Source of the DNA: Bacteriovoracaceae bacterium
GTDB lineage: Bacteria; Bdellovibrionota; Bacteriovoracia; Bacteriovoracales; Bacteriovoracaceae
Direction: 5' to 3'
Assembly: GCA_019752535.1 (NCBI GenBank)
Contig: JAIEMA010000023.1
Coordinates: forward strand, 1-64,000
DNA: 64,000 nucleotides
Both the position numbers and the translations under genes were made by a program. A model generated the notes under the pieces. It was not told where the DNA came from. It worked only from the letters and a program-made list of their open reading frames with translations, and searched no databases. Below are positions 18,072-25,845 of this stretch, piece by piece. Position 1 is the stretch's first letter. Every line of letters starts with the position of its first letter.

Positions 18072-18260
18072 ATGAAAGACCAAGATTTTGAAGGAACTTT
18101 GATCCTCGAGGAATTAGCTTCATTCGGTTTGCTTCAAGAGTTTTATGATGCAATAGATTCCGACGATTTAACTAAAGTCATATCCCTGATGCGTAGGGTG
18201 GATATCGATCAAGAGGATATCCTCGCAGTGCTTTCTAAAATCAGAAGTAGTGATTCCTAA
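18072..18260 (+). CDS. Small acidic helical protein
   Basis: 62 residues, ATG 9 bp after slyX stop and so probably co-transcribed. Very acidic and Leu/Ile-rich (LILEELASFGLLQEFYDAI), predicted all-helical, no cysteine, no signal peptide. No family recognised. Confidence 0.6.
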   Translation: MKDQDFEGTLILEELASFGLLQEFYDAIDSDDLTKVISLMRRVDIDQEDILAVLSKIRSSDS

Positions 18261-18265
18261 ATAAT

Positions 18266-18940
18266 TCAGCGCAAACTCTCGGGCTTCGCAAGGAGGCTTT
18301 TCCCTTCTGTTGAAAGTGGGGTTGTTCTCTCGGGCTGAATCTTGGCTTTTACGTTACTGATAATATGCGTAAGCTCTATACCATAATTCTGTTGAGGTTT
18401 ATCCCCTTTGGAAATAAGCATAACGAGACCGAAAGGCTTGGCTTCATCACTAATCCAGTAATCAACAGTTTGACCGTTATTGCTCGTTTTATAATGAGTC
18501 GCTTTAGTTGTTCCCGCTGCGATTTCTACAGTTTCTTCGCCAACTTTAAACTTATCGAGATGCTCTTTCTTGGCAAACAGAAAATCATTCATTTGAATGC
18601 CACCGGCAGCTCCCTGAAGATATTCCTTGGGCATAATTTCTGGAGTTTTAAGTTCTTTGGTTTGGACATAGCCACTGCGAATTTCTGCGCCCTTGCTTGC
18701 CACTCCAATTTCAAACTGCTGCCACATCTGGACGGGTACTATGCCCTGAACTTCCATAAAATACTCGATATTCACAGAGTCCACTCGCGTACCTGCAACA
18801 TAAATTGATAATGCCACTGGCGTGGAGTTGCCTTTAGTTTTTAATTTGTAAGCAGCTCCTGCTCCCGCTGGAAAACTGGTGCTGAGGTTTTGGGCCATAG
18901 CAGTTGAACAAAGGAGGACTAATAAAAGGGTAAATCTCAC
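18266..18940 (-). CDS. Secreted protein of unknown function
   Basis: 224 residues, signal peptide MRFTLLLVLLCSTAMAQ. The mature chain is beta-rich and without cysteines. Two stretches (VDSVNIEYFMEV and VDYWISDEAKPFGLVML) are like DUF-type periplasmic beta-sandwich proteins, but I cannot name one. The start codon overlaps the stop of the small protein upstream on the same strand (4 bp), so they form one unit. Confidence 0.72.
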   Translation of the reverse strand: MRFTLLLVLLCSTAMAQNLSTSFPAGAGAAYKLKTKGNSTPVALSIYVAGTRVDSVNIEYFMEVQGIVPVQMWQQFEIGVASKGAEIRSGYVQTKELKTPEIMPKEYLQGAAGGIQMNDFLFAKKEHLDKFKVGEETVEIAAGTTKATHYKTSNNGQTVDYWISDEAKPFGLVMLISKGDKPQQNYGIELTHIISNVKAKIQPERTTPLSTEGKSLLAKPESLR

Positions 18941-19176
18941 TCTTCAGACTCCTCAATATCATTAAGCACTTTTTGTGATTCCAGCTGCTTCTTTTTTAAC
19001 TCTTCAACTTCTTTGAGAATTTTTTCTTTTTGTTCAGGAGTGAGGCTTTCTTCTGCTTTGCCATTACTTGAATTTGAAAGATCAGCAGTCTCACTGGCAT
19101 AGTTTACTTTCTTTAAACCCTCCGCTTGAGAATTGAGGGCTTGGAAAAGTGTAAACATTAAAACAAAAAATTTCAT
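18937..19176 (-). CDS. Small secreted coiled-coil protein
   Basis: 79 residues, signal peptide MKFFVLMFTLFQALNSQA. The second half is a Lys/Glu coiled coil (LTPEQKEKILKEVEELKKKQ). First gene of a two-gene minus-strand unit, overlapping the next by 4 bp. No family recognised. Confidence 0.68.
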   Translation of the reverse strand: MKFFVLMFTLFQALNSQAEGLKKVNYASETADLSNSSNGKAEESLTPEQKEKILKEVEELKKKQLESQKVLNDIEESEE

Positions 19177-19300
19177 ATCTCATCCTCTAGAAGTAGTTTT
19201 TATCTTTATTTTAATATTGATTGGAATTTTGGAGAAGAGGTAATTTTTCATGAGTTTCTCCTATGCGAATCTGCCTAGATAGGAGATGTTAAGGTTACTT

Positions 19301-19843
19301 ATGGCCCTAACCGTCACACTTTACCGTTTCCAAATAGAACTCTCGGATATTAATCGAGGAGTTTATGAAACAATCGACTTTCGGGTGGCGCAACACCCCT
19401 CAGAATCTACAACTTATATGCTGACTCGTTTGATAGCATACGTGTTGAATTTCCAAGAAGGATTAGCATTTTCACCAACTGGGCTTCATGATCCTGATGC
19501 CGCGGCCATAAGTATTGATTCACCTCATGGTGGGCATGAACTCTTAATTGAGATCGGTAATCCGAGTGCTCGCAAACTCCATAAAGCAACCAAAGTTTCA
19601 CGTGCCGTGAAAGTGTATACCTACAAAAATCCTGAGAGCCTTATAAGTGAGATCCTTACTGAAAAGGTTCATCGCGCTCAAGAGATTGAAGTCTTTTCTC
19701 TCAAACCTAGTTTTCTTACTGAGCTTGAAGAAGTCATCAAGCGAGATAATCGTTGGGCCATTTTGTTTGATGACGGAACGATATCTGTCCAAGTTGGTGA
19801 GAGATCGATTGCGGGTGAACTACAAACGCATGTAGTTCTTTGA
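19301..19843 (+). CDS. yaeQ: YaeQ family protein
   Basis: 180 residues from the ATG at 19301 (AAGG six bases upstream); an ATG at 19286 touches its AGGAG directly and is less suitable. Residues MALTVTLYRFQIELSDINRG, AQHPSESTTYMLTRLIAYV, DSPHGGHELLIEIGNP and ISVQVGERS follow the E. coli YaeQ sequence along its whole length. Xanthomonas YaeQ has a compact PD-(D/E)XK-nuclease-like fold; the role is not established. Monocistronic. Confidence 0.88.
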   Translation: MALTVTLYRFQIELSDINRGVYETIDFRVAQHPSESTTYMLTRLIAYVLNFQEGLAFSPTGLHDPDAAAISIDSPHGGHELLIEIGNPSARKLHKATKVSRAVKVYTYKNPESLISEILTEKVHRAQEIEVFSLKPSFLTELEEVIKRDNRWAILFDDGTISVQVGERSIAGELQTHVVL

Positions 19844-20055
19844 AGCTAGAAGCAACCCTGCAAAACGTCTAATACCGCTGGCAAGAGAAGAGTTTGGCGT
19901 ACCTTTGTTAAAACTAAACTTGGGCTGCTGAAGACAATTAAGAGGGTAGGAATTACAGGGAGCTAACTCTTGAAAACACGAAGCCACCTCCATTTTAGAT
20001 TCATCATTTGATTTTCTTGGCTGCGAAAGTACAGAACTTCAATTAGCATGCGTTC
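19844..20055. other. Intergenic, no feature seen
   Basis: 212 bp between yaeQ and mtgA. No ORF, tRNA, clear hairpin or convincing promoter was seen in it. It could be the upstream border of a transferred mtgA. Confidence 0.5.
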
Positions 20056-20787
20056 ATGGCCCAGACCGCTCAGTCTCATCCTAAAACCTTTATCCTGCGT
20101 AAACTCGGGAGAGCTCTCTTGTGGTGTATAGGTTTGTTCTTCGGGCTCTCCATTCTCTCGGTGCTTGTGTTACGTTGGGTGCCCGTGCTGGCCACGCCCT
20201 TAATGGTTCTGCGCTCAATCGAGTACATCCTCAAGGGCGAGCAAATGTCAGTAAAAAAAGACTGGGTTCCCATGAGTGAAGTTTCGGTTCACCTGCAGAA
20301 AGCCGTCATCGCCTCGGAGGACCCAAAATTTCTCAACCATCACGGCTTCGACTTCGAGGCGATCGAGAAAGCGATCAAACGTAATAAAACGAGAAAGCGT
20401 AAACTCGGTGCCTCCACCATCTCTCAGCAAACAGCCAAGAATGTTTTTCTCTATCCATCACGAACTTATTTCCGCAAAGGCCTTGAGGCTTACTTCACCG
20501 TCTTGATAGAACTTTTATGGGGGAAAGAGCGCATCCTCGAAGTTTACCTGAATGTGATTGAGCTGGGTCCCGGACTCTACGGTGCCGAGGCCGCCGCCCA
20601 GAAATTCTGGAAGAAAAAAGCTATTAACCTCACGCCCAATGAGGCCCAGCTTCTGGCTGCGATTCTGCCTAACCCGCGTCGCTGGAATCCTACACGACCC
20701 ACGAATTTCATCCTTCGACGCCGCAGTTTTGCACGCAGAAACATACAGATTTTAGGACCAGAGTATTTTAAAGAATTGATAGATTGA
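20056..20787 (+). CDS. mtgA: Monofunctional peptidoglycan glycosyltransferase
   Basis: 243 residues. Polymerises lipid II into glycan strands without a transpeptidase domain. One N-terminal membrane helix (residues 20-42), then the GT51 motifs in order: ASEDPKFLNHHGFD (catalytic Glu), GASTISQQTAKNVFL, RKGLEAYFTVLIELLWGKERILEVYLN (in parts) and AQLLAAILPNPRRWNP. Length matches MtgA (about 240). Third codon positions are much richer in G/C than in the neighbours. No clear ribosome site before the ATG. Standing alone between a long gap and the tRNA-Val module, it may have been acquired. Confidence 0.93.
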   Translation: MAQTAQSHPKTFILRKLGRALLWCIGLFFGLSILSVLVLRWVPVLATPLMVLRSIEYILKGEQMSVKKDWVPMSEVSVHLQKAVIASEDPKFLNHHGFDFEAIEKAIKRNKTRKRKLGASTISQQTAKNVFLYPSRTYFRKGLEAYFTVLIELLWGKERILEVYLNVIELGPGLYGAEAAAQKFWKKKAINLTPNEAQLLAAILPNPRRWNPTRPTNFILRRRSFARRNIQILGPEYFKELID

Positions 20788-20948
20788 ATTTAGAAAATGG
20801 TACAGGTAGCGCTCTTAATTTTTTGCTTCATCAAAAATATATAAAACAACGCAAAGACACCTCCGACTATCAACATCGTCTGTTGCACTTCTTAGAATGA
20901 TCTAATTAAAACCTTAAGAAAAAAATTCGGTATCTAGACGTGTTTGTT
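20788..20948. other. Intergenic, A/T-rich, no feature seen
   Basis: Between mtgA and the tRNA-Val-derived module. No ORF above 40 codons, no hairpin with a T tract right behind mtgA, and no promoter that I can support. Confidence 0.5.
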
Positions 20949-21085
20949 AATGGTGCGCCCGACAAGATTGACCTCGGGCTCCGTGCCCTCGGGTGCTTTG
21001 CACTCCCTCGCTGCGCTCGGTTCCCAAAAATAGCATCCTGCTATTTTTGTCGAACACCTGCGGTGTTCTTCGTCTTGTCTGGCAG
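20949..21085. repeat. Stem-loop array bordered by a tRNA-Val 3'-end copy
   Basis: Begins with a 21-bp exact copy (20949-20969) of the tRNA-Val 3' end including CCA. The pair GCCCGACAAGA (20957-20967) and its near reverse complement TCTTGTCTGGC (21073-21083) makes imperfect terminal inverted repeats. Between them are consecutive hairpins: GGGC/GCCC, GGGTGC/GCAC-CCC with loop TTT, a perfect 11-bp stem at 21025-21049 (CAAAAATAGCA, loop TCC), and a perfect 7-bp stem at 21052-21068 (GAACACC, loop TGC). Non-coding. Looks like a small palindromic mobile-type element or the scar of an integration at the tRNA 3' end. Confidence 0.65.
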
Positions 21086-21100
21086 GAATTAATTTCCAAA

Positions 21101-21126
21101 TAAAAAAACCACCTTGCGGTGGTTTT
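21101..21126 (-). terminator. Terminator of tRNA-Val
   Basis: 9-bp stem AAAACCACC / GGTGGTTTT with loop TTGC. Read on the minus strand it ends in a run of seven T, 17 bp beyond the tRNA CCA. Confidence 0.85.
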
Positions 21127-21142
21127 CTATTTGAAAATTAAA

Positions 21143-21219
21143 TGGTGCGCCCGACAAGATTCGAACTTGTGACCCCTACCATGTCAAGGTAATACTCTAA
21201 CCAACTGAGCTACGGGCGC
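21143..21219 (-). tRNA. tRNA-Val (anticodon GAC)
   Basis: 77 nt with encoded CCA. Acceptor GCGCCCG pairs with CGGGCGC; D arm GCTC...GAGT; anticodon stem TTACC/GGTAG with loop TTGACAT, anticodon GAC; T arm ACAAG-TTCGAAT-CTTGT; discriminator A. All stems are consistent. Its last 21 bp recur at 20949-20969. Confidence 0.97.
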
Positions 21220-21228
21220 GTGGAGGAC

Positions 21229-21257
21229 ATCCTAGAAACTTGCATGCAATTTGTCCA
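21229..21257 (-). promoter_or_regulatory. Probable promoter of tRNA-Val
   Basis: Minus strand: -35 TGGACA (21252-21257), 17-bp spacer, -10 TAGGAT (21229-21234), ten bases before the tRNA 5' end. Confidence 0.55.
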
Positions 21258-21313
21258 CATATCTCCTGGCCTTTTAACTGACATGTCGCCCTGCGTATTA
21301 CTAATATGTCCTC

Positions 21314-22159
21314 ATGTCTCGTCGCCTTAATCGTTCATTCATTCCTTGGGTTGCCGCTCATTTCTTAGAGTTCTGGTATTGGTACCTTGGTGCCATTGGC
21401 TCGCTGTACATGCTCCATCGTTTGCAAACGCAACTACCGACTGAAGTAAAAAAAATAACTGATATCGCACAAGTGCAAGGCGAACTTCCTCAAGCTCCGG
21501 TAGGTTTGTTTCTCCTCATTGCCTTGGGGATTTTGGTTTTTAGAACTCTCTCCCGTCTTTTGTTTTTTACACCTGCTCGCTATCAACAAAAATTTCTAAG
21601 AACTGAGATGCTGGAGCTTCTAGAGCAGTCACCACCCGCGCGCTACGCTTCTTGGAATGACGGGCAGCTCTATCAAGTGCTCTTTAATGACTTTAATAAT
21701 TTGCGCGCATTTATTGGATTTGCTCTTCTCCAAGTGGGAAACGTCATTGTGGCCGGTTGGGTGATGATCCCTAGGCTCAATCAAGCCGATTCAAGTCTTT
21801 GGCCCGCTTTTATTCCGATGGGATTGTCTGTTCTCGTCTTTTCAATCTTAACTGCCGTTTTTCAAAAATATTCAAAACGTGCCATGGATGCTCAGGGACA
21901 AGTTCAAAACCATGTCATAGAGTCCTATTCCGCAAAATCGACGGTAAAAAATTATCACCGTGAAGAAAGTTTTATTAATCGATTCAAAGAGCTCTCTCAG
22001 TTTGAATTGAGCCTCTTCTTTAAATCCTCAGTCGGTTTTGCATTTAGTGTTCCGATGATTCGACTGGGATTAGGTGCCTCTCTTTTGTGGGGAGCTTGGA
22101 TTTTGAGAGCACAAGGCAAAGGCGCTTCAGAGCTTGTTTTCTTTGCGGGCTACCTTTGA
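21314..22159 (+). CDS. ABC exporter, transmembrane N-terminal part (gene split by frameshift)
   Basis: 281 residues covering most of an ABC type-1 exporter membrane domain: hydrophobic segments near residues 20-36, 62-80, 135-155, 165-185 and 245-270. It ends abruptly at GASELVFFAGYL, in the middle of what should be the fifth or sixth helix. The next frame begins at the ATG inside the stop (TGATG) with MFLSWMAVVSSQGY, which continues the same helix. Adding one T to the TTT run at 22155-22157 would join the two into a normal half-transporter of about 539 residues. Either a real split with coupled re-initiation, a mutation, or a sequence error. Confidence 0.75.
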   Translation: MSRRLNRSFIPWVAAHFLEFWYWYLGAIGSLYMLHRLQTQLPTEVKKITDIAQVQGELPQAPVGLFLLIALGILVFRTLSRLLFFTPARYQQKFLRTEMLELLEQSPPARYASWNDGQLYQVLFNDFNNLRAFIGFALLQVGNVIVAGWVMIPRLNQADSSLWPAFIPMGLSVLVFSILTAVFQKYSKRAMDAQGQVQNHVIESYSAKSTVKNYHREESFINRFKELSQFELSLFFKSSVGFAFSVPMIRLGLGASLLWGAWILRAQGKGASELVFFAGYL

Positions 22160-22932
22160 TGTTTCTTTCCTGGATGGCCGTGGTCTCGTCGCAAGGTTAC
22201 GCCGCTTGGAAGCGAGTCAAAAGTCTTTACTGTTTACTTGAAGTTCCTCTTGAAGATGAAAAACTTTGGAGTCAGCAGTTCTCCAACAAAAATGAAGAAC
22301 TTCAATTTAGACTTCCATATTGGGACAGAGAACTAGATTTAAAATTTAAATTAAACTCTTGGTCTGTAATATGTGGTGAAACAGGTTCTGGAAAATCGGA
22401 ACTCTTGAAAAAAATGTCTCAGCGTCTGGCCGTTGGACGTGTCTCATTTTCTATGGTTCAACAAGAACCTTATTTATTTAACGACACAATTGAGTCCAAT
22501 ATTTTTCTTGGGAAGGTGATCTCAGAAGAAAAACGTTTGAAAGCGATTGAGTACCTCCAACTCTTTGGTCTCGATCTTCTCACAACGAGTTCAAAGTCTC
22601 TTCTCAGTTTAGAAGTAGGAGAAAATGGCAAACGCCTCTCAGGCGGTCAAGCCAAACGACTGGCCCTTGTCCGCTCTCTCATGGCCGACACCGATGTACT
22701 GCTTTGGGACGATCCTTTCTCTTCCGTGGATGTTTTACTAGAGAAAAAGATCCTTCAGGCCCTACGTACAAAAGAGCCCAGCAAAACATTTATTTTAACG
22801 TCTCATCGCTTAACAACCGTAAGAAGCTGTGATGAGGCTTGTTTGATTCATTCGAAAACCGGTCTGACGAAGGATGAAGGAGCATTAGTTGATTTCTTCA
22901 GTGAACAAGTATTGGAAACTGCTACTTCCTGA
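22159..22932 (+). CDS. ABC exporter, last helix plus ATPase domain (downstream part of the split gene)
   Basis: 257 residues from the ATG overlapping the upstream stop; the open frame reaches back to 22087 but lacks a good start there. Residues 1-12 complete a membrane helix. ATPase motifs: Walker A GETGSGKS (73-80), Q-loop MVQQEPYLF, signature LSGGQ (160-164), Walker B VLLWDDP with Asp at the place of the catalytic Glu, and H-loop TSHR. The Glu-to-Asp change is typical of the degenerate site in heterodimeric exporters. The next gene overlaps by 44 bp. Confidence 0.85.
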   Translation: MFLSWMAVVSSQGYAAWKRVKSLYCLLEVPLEDEKLWSQQFSNKNEELQFRLPYWDRELDLKFKLNSWSVICGETGSGKSELLKKMSQRLAVGRVSFSMVQQEPYLFNDTIESNIFLGKVISEEKRLKAIEYLQLFGLDLLTTSSKSLLSLEVGENGKRLSGGQAKRLALVRSLMADTDVLLWDDPFSSVDVLLEKKILQALRTKEPSKTFILTSHRLTTVRSCDEACLIHSKTGLTKDEGALVDFFSEQVLETATS

Positions 22933-24613
22933 GAAGGGAAGAGGATGGTTGTTTCTCATTTTCGTTCATATGGGACTTACGGGGCTCATTGGTTTTCTAT
23001 TGCCTTCACTCACAGAAAAGTTTTATCAAAACTTCACTCAAGATCCATTGACTCCCTTTCTTGTTTTAGGCGGATTATTTTTTGCCGAATATGTGAATCG
23101 ACTCGGTTATCAAATTAGTACCTATAAGTTTGTTCAGCATCTTTTGGGTGAGACTCGAGCGAGAACTTTCTCACTTTGGATGCGTGCACCTTTTAAATTG
23201 AAGAAAAAAACCAATGATGATGACTTTCCTATGGGAGAAGTCCTTGCGCGTGTCATGAGTGACAGTGATTCAGTTAAAGAACTTGTGACTTCTGGCGCTT
23301 TTGCAATTTTCATCGATTTTATTTTTATCATTTTTTCCTTAGTTGGACTCCTCCGCATTAATTCAACTTTAGGGATTGGTCTCTTCTCAGTAGAAGTGTT
23401 GATGAGCTTCTTCCTTGTCTGGGGAAGTCGCAAAATGGGGGAGCTCTTTGCTTCTGTTCGTTTTGTGACAGGGCTTCTCTCTCGTGTTGTGGCAGATGTC
23501 ACACGTGGCTTACGAGAATTGGCGTTCACTCCACACAATAATTATGCCTCCCAAAGAGGCGATCAAGTTTTCGATGATTTTTTAAAGAAACAACTTAAAG
23601 CGAATGTGTGGGATGCAAGCTATTATGCAGCCGCTGAATCCCTCTATCCCATTTTACTCGCCTTGATGCTTTTCTTTTTCCCAAGCGGTGAAGCGGCACG
23701 AGTCGCTCTTTTAGCTGTGCTGATTGATCTCATTCAGAAATCTATTTCACCCATTAAAGAAGTCGCGAGTAAGATTACTAGTATTCAACGCGCGAAGACT
23801 GGGCTTGAGAGAATTACTGAGTTTCAGTCTCATTTTTCAGGCCATGAAAGATCTGAAATGATTCTTCCTACTGAGCTTGAATCTTTATCTGTAAAACTTT
23901 CTCATTACACTTATCCTCCAAGAGAAGGGGAGAGTGGCTTTTCTCTTCAAGATATCTCTTTTAGTGGAAAACCTGGGGAGTTAATTGGAATTGTCGGAGC
24001 CTCGGGATGCGGAAAATCAACATTGCTTAGACTTTTATCAGCGCAGCACGGAAGTTTTACGGGTGAGGTGGTTTTTAATTATTTAAAAATTAATCCTGAA
24101 CATCCCAAAGATCTTGAAGCTCTTTGCCACCAGGTGAGTCTGGTGTCCCAAGATTCCCATGTTTTTTCCGCCAGCGTCGCATTTAATATTTCTCTTGAAG
24201 CTCAATCCCCGGGGCTTGATCAGTTTTGGATTCAGGCTCAATCAGCTCTTCCTTACTTACGCCGTTGGGGTATTCATTTAGAAAGTTTGATAGATCCTCG
24301 AAGTCTCTCTTTAGGCCAAAAACAATTGTTAAGTGGCTTGAGGGCCTGCTACCTTCGTAAACCCATTGTACTCTTTGATGAAGTATCCTCAGGTCTTGAT
24401 CCAGATTTGGAAAGAGCCCTCAGAGATCTCGTTATGTTTGTGCAGAGGCATTCTTTGACAATCATTGTTACTCATCGAGTAGAAACAATTCTCGCGGCGA
24501 ATCTTCTTGTCGTCATGGATAAGGGAAGTGCTGTGGATAGTGGAACACCAAAAGAGTTGGAGCAGCGCTCTGAACTCTTCAATGAGTTTATCTCCCATTT
24601 AAAGAATACCTGA
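22889..24613 (+). CDS. ABC exporter second subunit (membrane plus ATPase domains)
   Basis: 574 residues from a TTG with AAGGAG six bases upstream, which decides this start over a GTG at 22901. Membrane domain residues 18-300, ATPase 330-574: Walker A GASGCGKST (370-378), Q-loop VSQDSHVF, signature LSLGQ (473-477, degenerate from LSGGQ), Walker B VLFDE with the catalytic Glu E498, H-loop VTHR. Together with the first subunit's Asp this gives one degenerate site (partner Walker B plus this LSLGQ) and one complete site, as in TM287/288 or BmrCD. Substrate unknown; the gene order gives no clue. Confidence 0.9.
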   Translation: MISSVNKYWKLLLPEKGRGWLFLIFVHMGLTGLIGFLLPSLTEKFYQNFTQDPLTPFLVLGGLFFAEYVNRLGYQISTYKFVQHLLGETRARTFSLWMRAPFKLKKKTNDDDFPMGEVLARVMSDSDSVKELVTSGAFAIFIDFIFIIFSLVGLLRINSTLGIGLFSVEVLMSFFLVWGSRKMGELFASVRFVTGLLSRVVADVTRGLRELAFTPHNNYASQRGDQVFDDFLKKQLKANVWDASYYAAAESLYPILLALMLFFFPSGEAARVALLAVLIDLIQKSISPIKEVASKITSIQRAKTGLERITEFQSHFSGHERSEMILPTELESLSVKLSHYTYPPREGESGFSLQDISFSGKPGELIGIVGASGCGKSTLLRLLSAQHGSFTGEVVFNYLKINPEHPKDLEALCHQVSLVSQDSHVFSASVAFNISLEAQSPGLDQFWIQAQSALPYLRRWGIHLESLIDPRSLSLGQKQLLSGLRACYLRKPIVLFDEVSSGLDPDLERALRDLVMFVQRHSLTIIVTHRVETILAANLLVVMDKGSAVDSGTPKELEQRSELFNEFISHLKNT

Positions 24614-24681
24614 TCTTTTTAGTGCTTGGACGAGAGAGGCTTTGAGCTGTTAAGATTGCCCATAATCTTAAGGAGTCTTTT

Positions 24682-25713
24682 ATGCAGAAGTTTATTTTGT
24701 TACTCGCTTCTCTATTTATTTTCGCCTCTTGTTCTGAGTCGATCAGTAAGCCAAATTTTCAATTTCGCTCTGGTGGAAAAGCTGGTGTAGCGGCGAAATT
24801 TGGGGACGTCGAAATCAGTGATGCCGAACTGATGGATGGAATTGAGTCTGAAGTGTATGAAGCTGAACAAAAACTTTTTGATGTGAAATACAACAAGTTG
24901 CGCTCAGTGGTGATGCAGAAATTGATGGATAAAGATCCAAACAAAAAAAATCTCTCGAATGATGAATATCTTGAAAAATATATCGCTAAAGGCGTGAGCG
25001 TTTCTGAGGGTGATATTGATGCCTTTATTAAAAAGCAACAGATCCCTGCCGAGCACCTTAACCCAAGGGTAAGAGAGAAAATCAAGGGCTACCTTGAAAT
25101 GGAAAAGCGCAAAGAAGCAATGGATAAGTGGCTCGCTCAGCAAACGGCGAAGACTCCAGTTGAAGTTTATCTCTCGAAGCCACGTCGCCCTAGCTTTGAT
25201 GTAAAACTTGGTGACGCTCCTGTGACCGGTGGAAAGAGCGCAAAAGTCACTATCGTTGAATTTTCTGATTTCCAGTGTCCTTTCTGTTCAAAGGGTGCAG
25301 AAGTGATTCATGAGTTGAAGAAGAAGTATGGCGATAAGATTCAAGTTGCCTTTAAAAATTTCCCTCTTCCTTTTCATAATCAGGCCGAAGGTGCAGCTGT
25401 TGCAGCGTTATGTGCTAAAGAGCAGAGCACTGAATTGTTTTGGAAAATGCATGACTCTATGTTTGCAGCTCAAGACAAGTTAGATGTGGACTCCTTGAAA
25501 GCTCTCGCTAAAAAGATCGGTGCAAAATCCGACTCTTTTGATAAGTGTTTGACTGAAAATAAGTACTTGAGCAAAGTGAAGTCAGATATCGAGGAAGGAA
25601 AAGCGTTGAAAGTGAAGTCGACACCAACGTTTTTCATCAATGGCCAGTTGATCAACGGAGCTCAGCCTCTTGAGGTGTTTTCTGAAATTATCGATGATGA
25701 GCTTTCAAAGTAA
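24682..25713 (+). CDS. DsbA-family thioredoxin-fold lipoprotein
   Basis: 343 residues. Lipobox IFASC (C17). Residues 35-165 are a Lys/Glu-rich helical domain resembling the N-terminal part of SurA/PpiC-type chaperone proteins. Residues 180-343 are a DsbA-type thioredoxin domain with CPFC (C199/C202), FKNFPLPFHNQAEGAA and the cis-proline segment KSTPTFFINGQ. Probably a periplasmic thiol oxidoreductase or disulfide isomerase fused to a chaperone-like arm. AAGGAG lies before the ATG; terminator follows. Confidence 0.88.
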   Translation: MQKFILLLASLFIFASCSESISKPNFQFRSGGKAGVAAKFGDVEISDAELMDGIESEVYEAEQKLFDVKYNKLRSVVMQKLMDKDPNKKNLSNDEYLEKYIAKGVSVSEGDIDAFIKKQQIPAEHLNPRVREKIKGYLEMEKRKEAMDKWLAQQTAKTPVEVYLSKPRRPSFDVKLGDAPVTGGKSAKVTIVEFSDFQCPFCSKGAEVIHELKKKYGDKIQVAFKNFPLPFHNQAEGAAVAALCAKEQSTELFWKMHDSMFAAQDKLDVDSLKALAKKIGAKSDSFDKCLTENKYLSKVKSDIEEGKALKVKSTPTFFINGQLINGAQPLEVFSEIIDDELSK

Positions 25714-25754
25714 GAGGTCTTCCTCTCTCTAAGTTGACGAAATCACAAAAGCAT

Positions 25755-25788
25755 AGGCCTTGCGCAAAATTTGCCCAAGGCCTTTTTT
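25755..25788 (+). terminator. Rho-independent terminator
   Basis: 8-bp stem AGGCCTTG / CAAGGCCT with a 13-nt loop and a six-T tail after the DsbA-like gene. Confidence 0.8.
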
Positions 25789-25845
25789 GTTGGTGCCCGT
25801 GGTAAGGTATTCATAAGGTCCAGGACGGACCAATGAGGATTCGCC

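Noticed and set aside
18072..18260. Toxin-antitoxin pair formed with slyX
   Set aside because: slyX is a conserved non-TA family and the small acidic protein shows no antitoxin motif; simple co-transcription is enough.
20949..20975. Second complete tRNA-Val gene
   Set aside because: Only the 3' acceptor strand and part of the T arm are present; no anticodon arm or 5' acceptor strand can be found.
22140..22165. Programmed -1 ribosomal frameshift in the ABC gene
   Set aside because: No slippery heptamer of the X-XXY-YYZ form and no downstream stem were seen; mutation, error or stop-restart explain it more simply.
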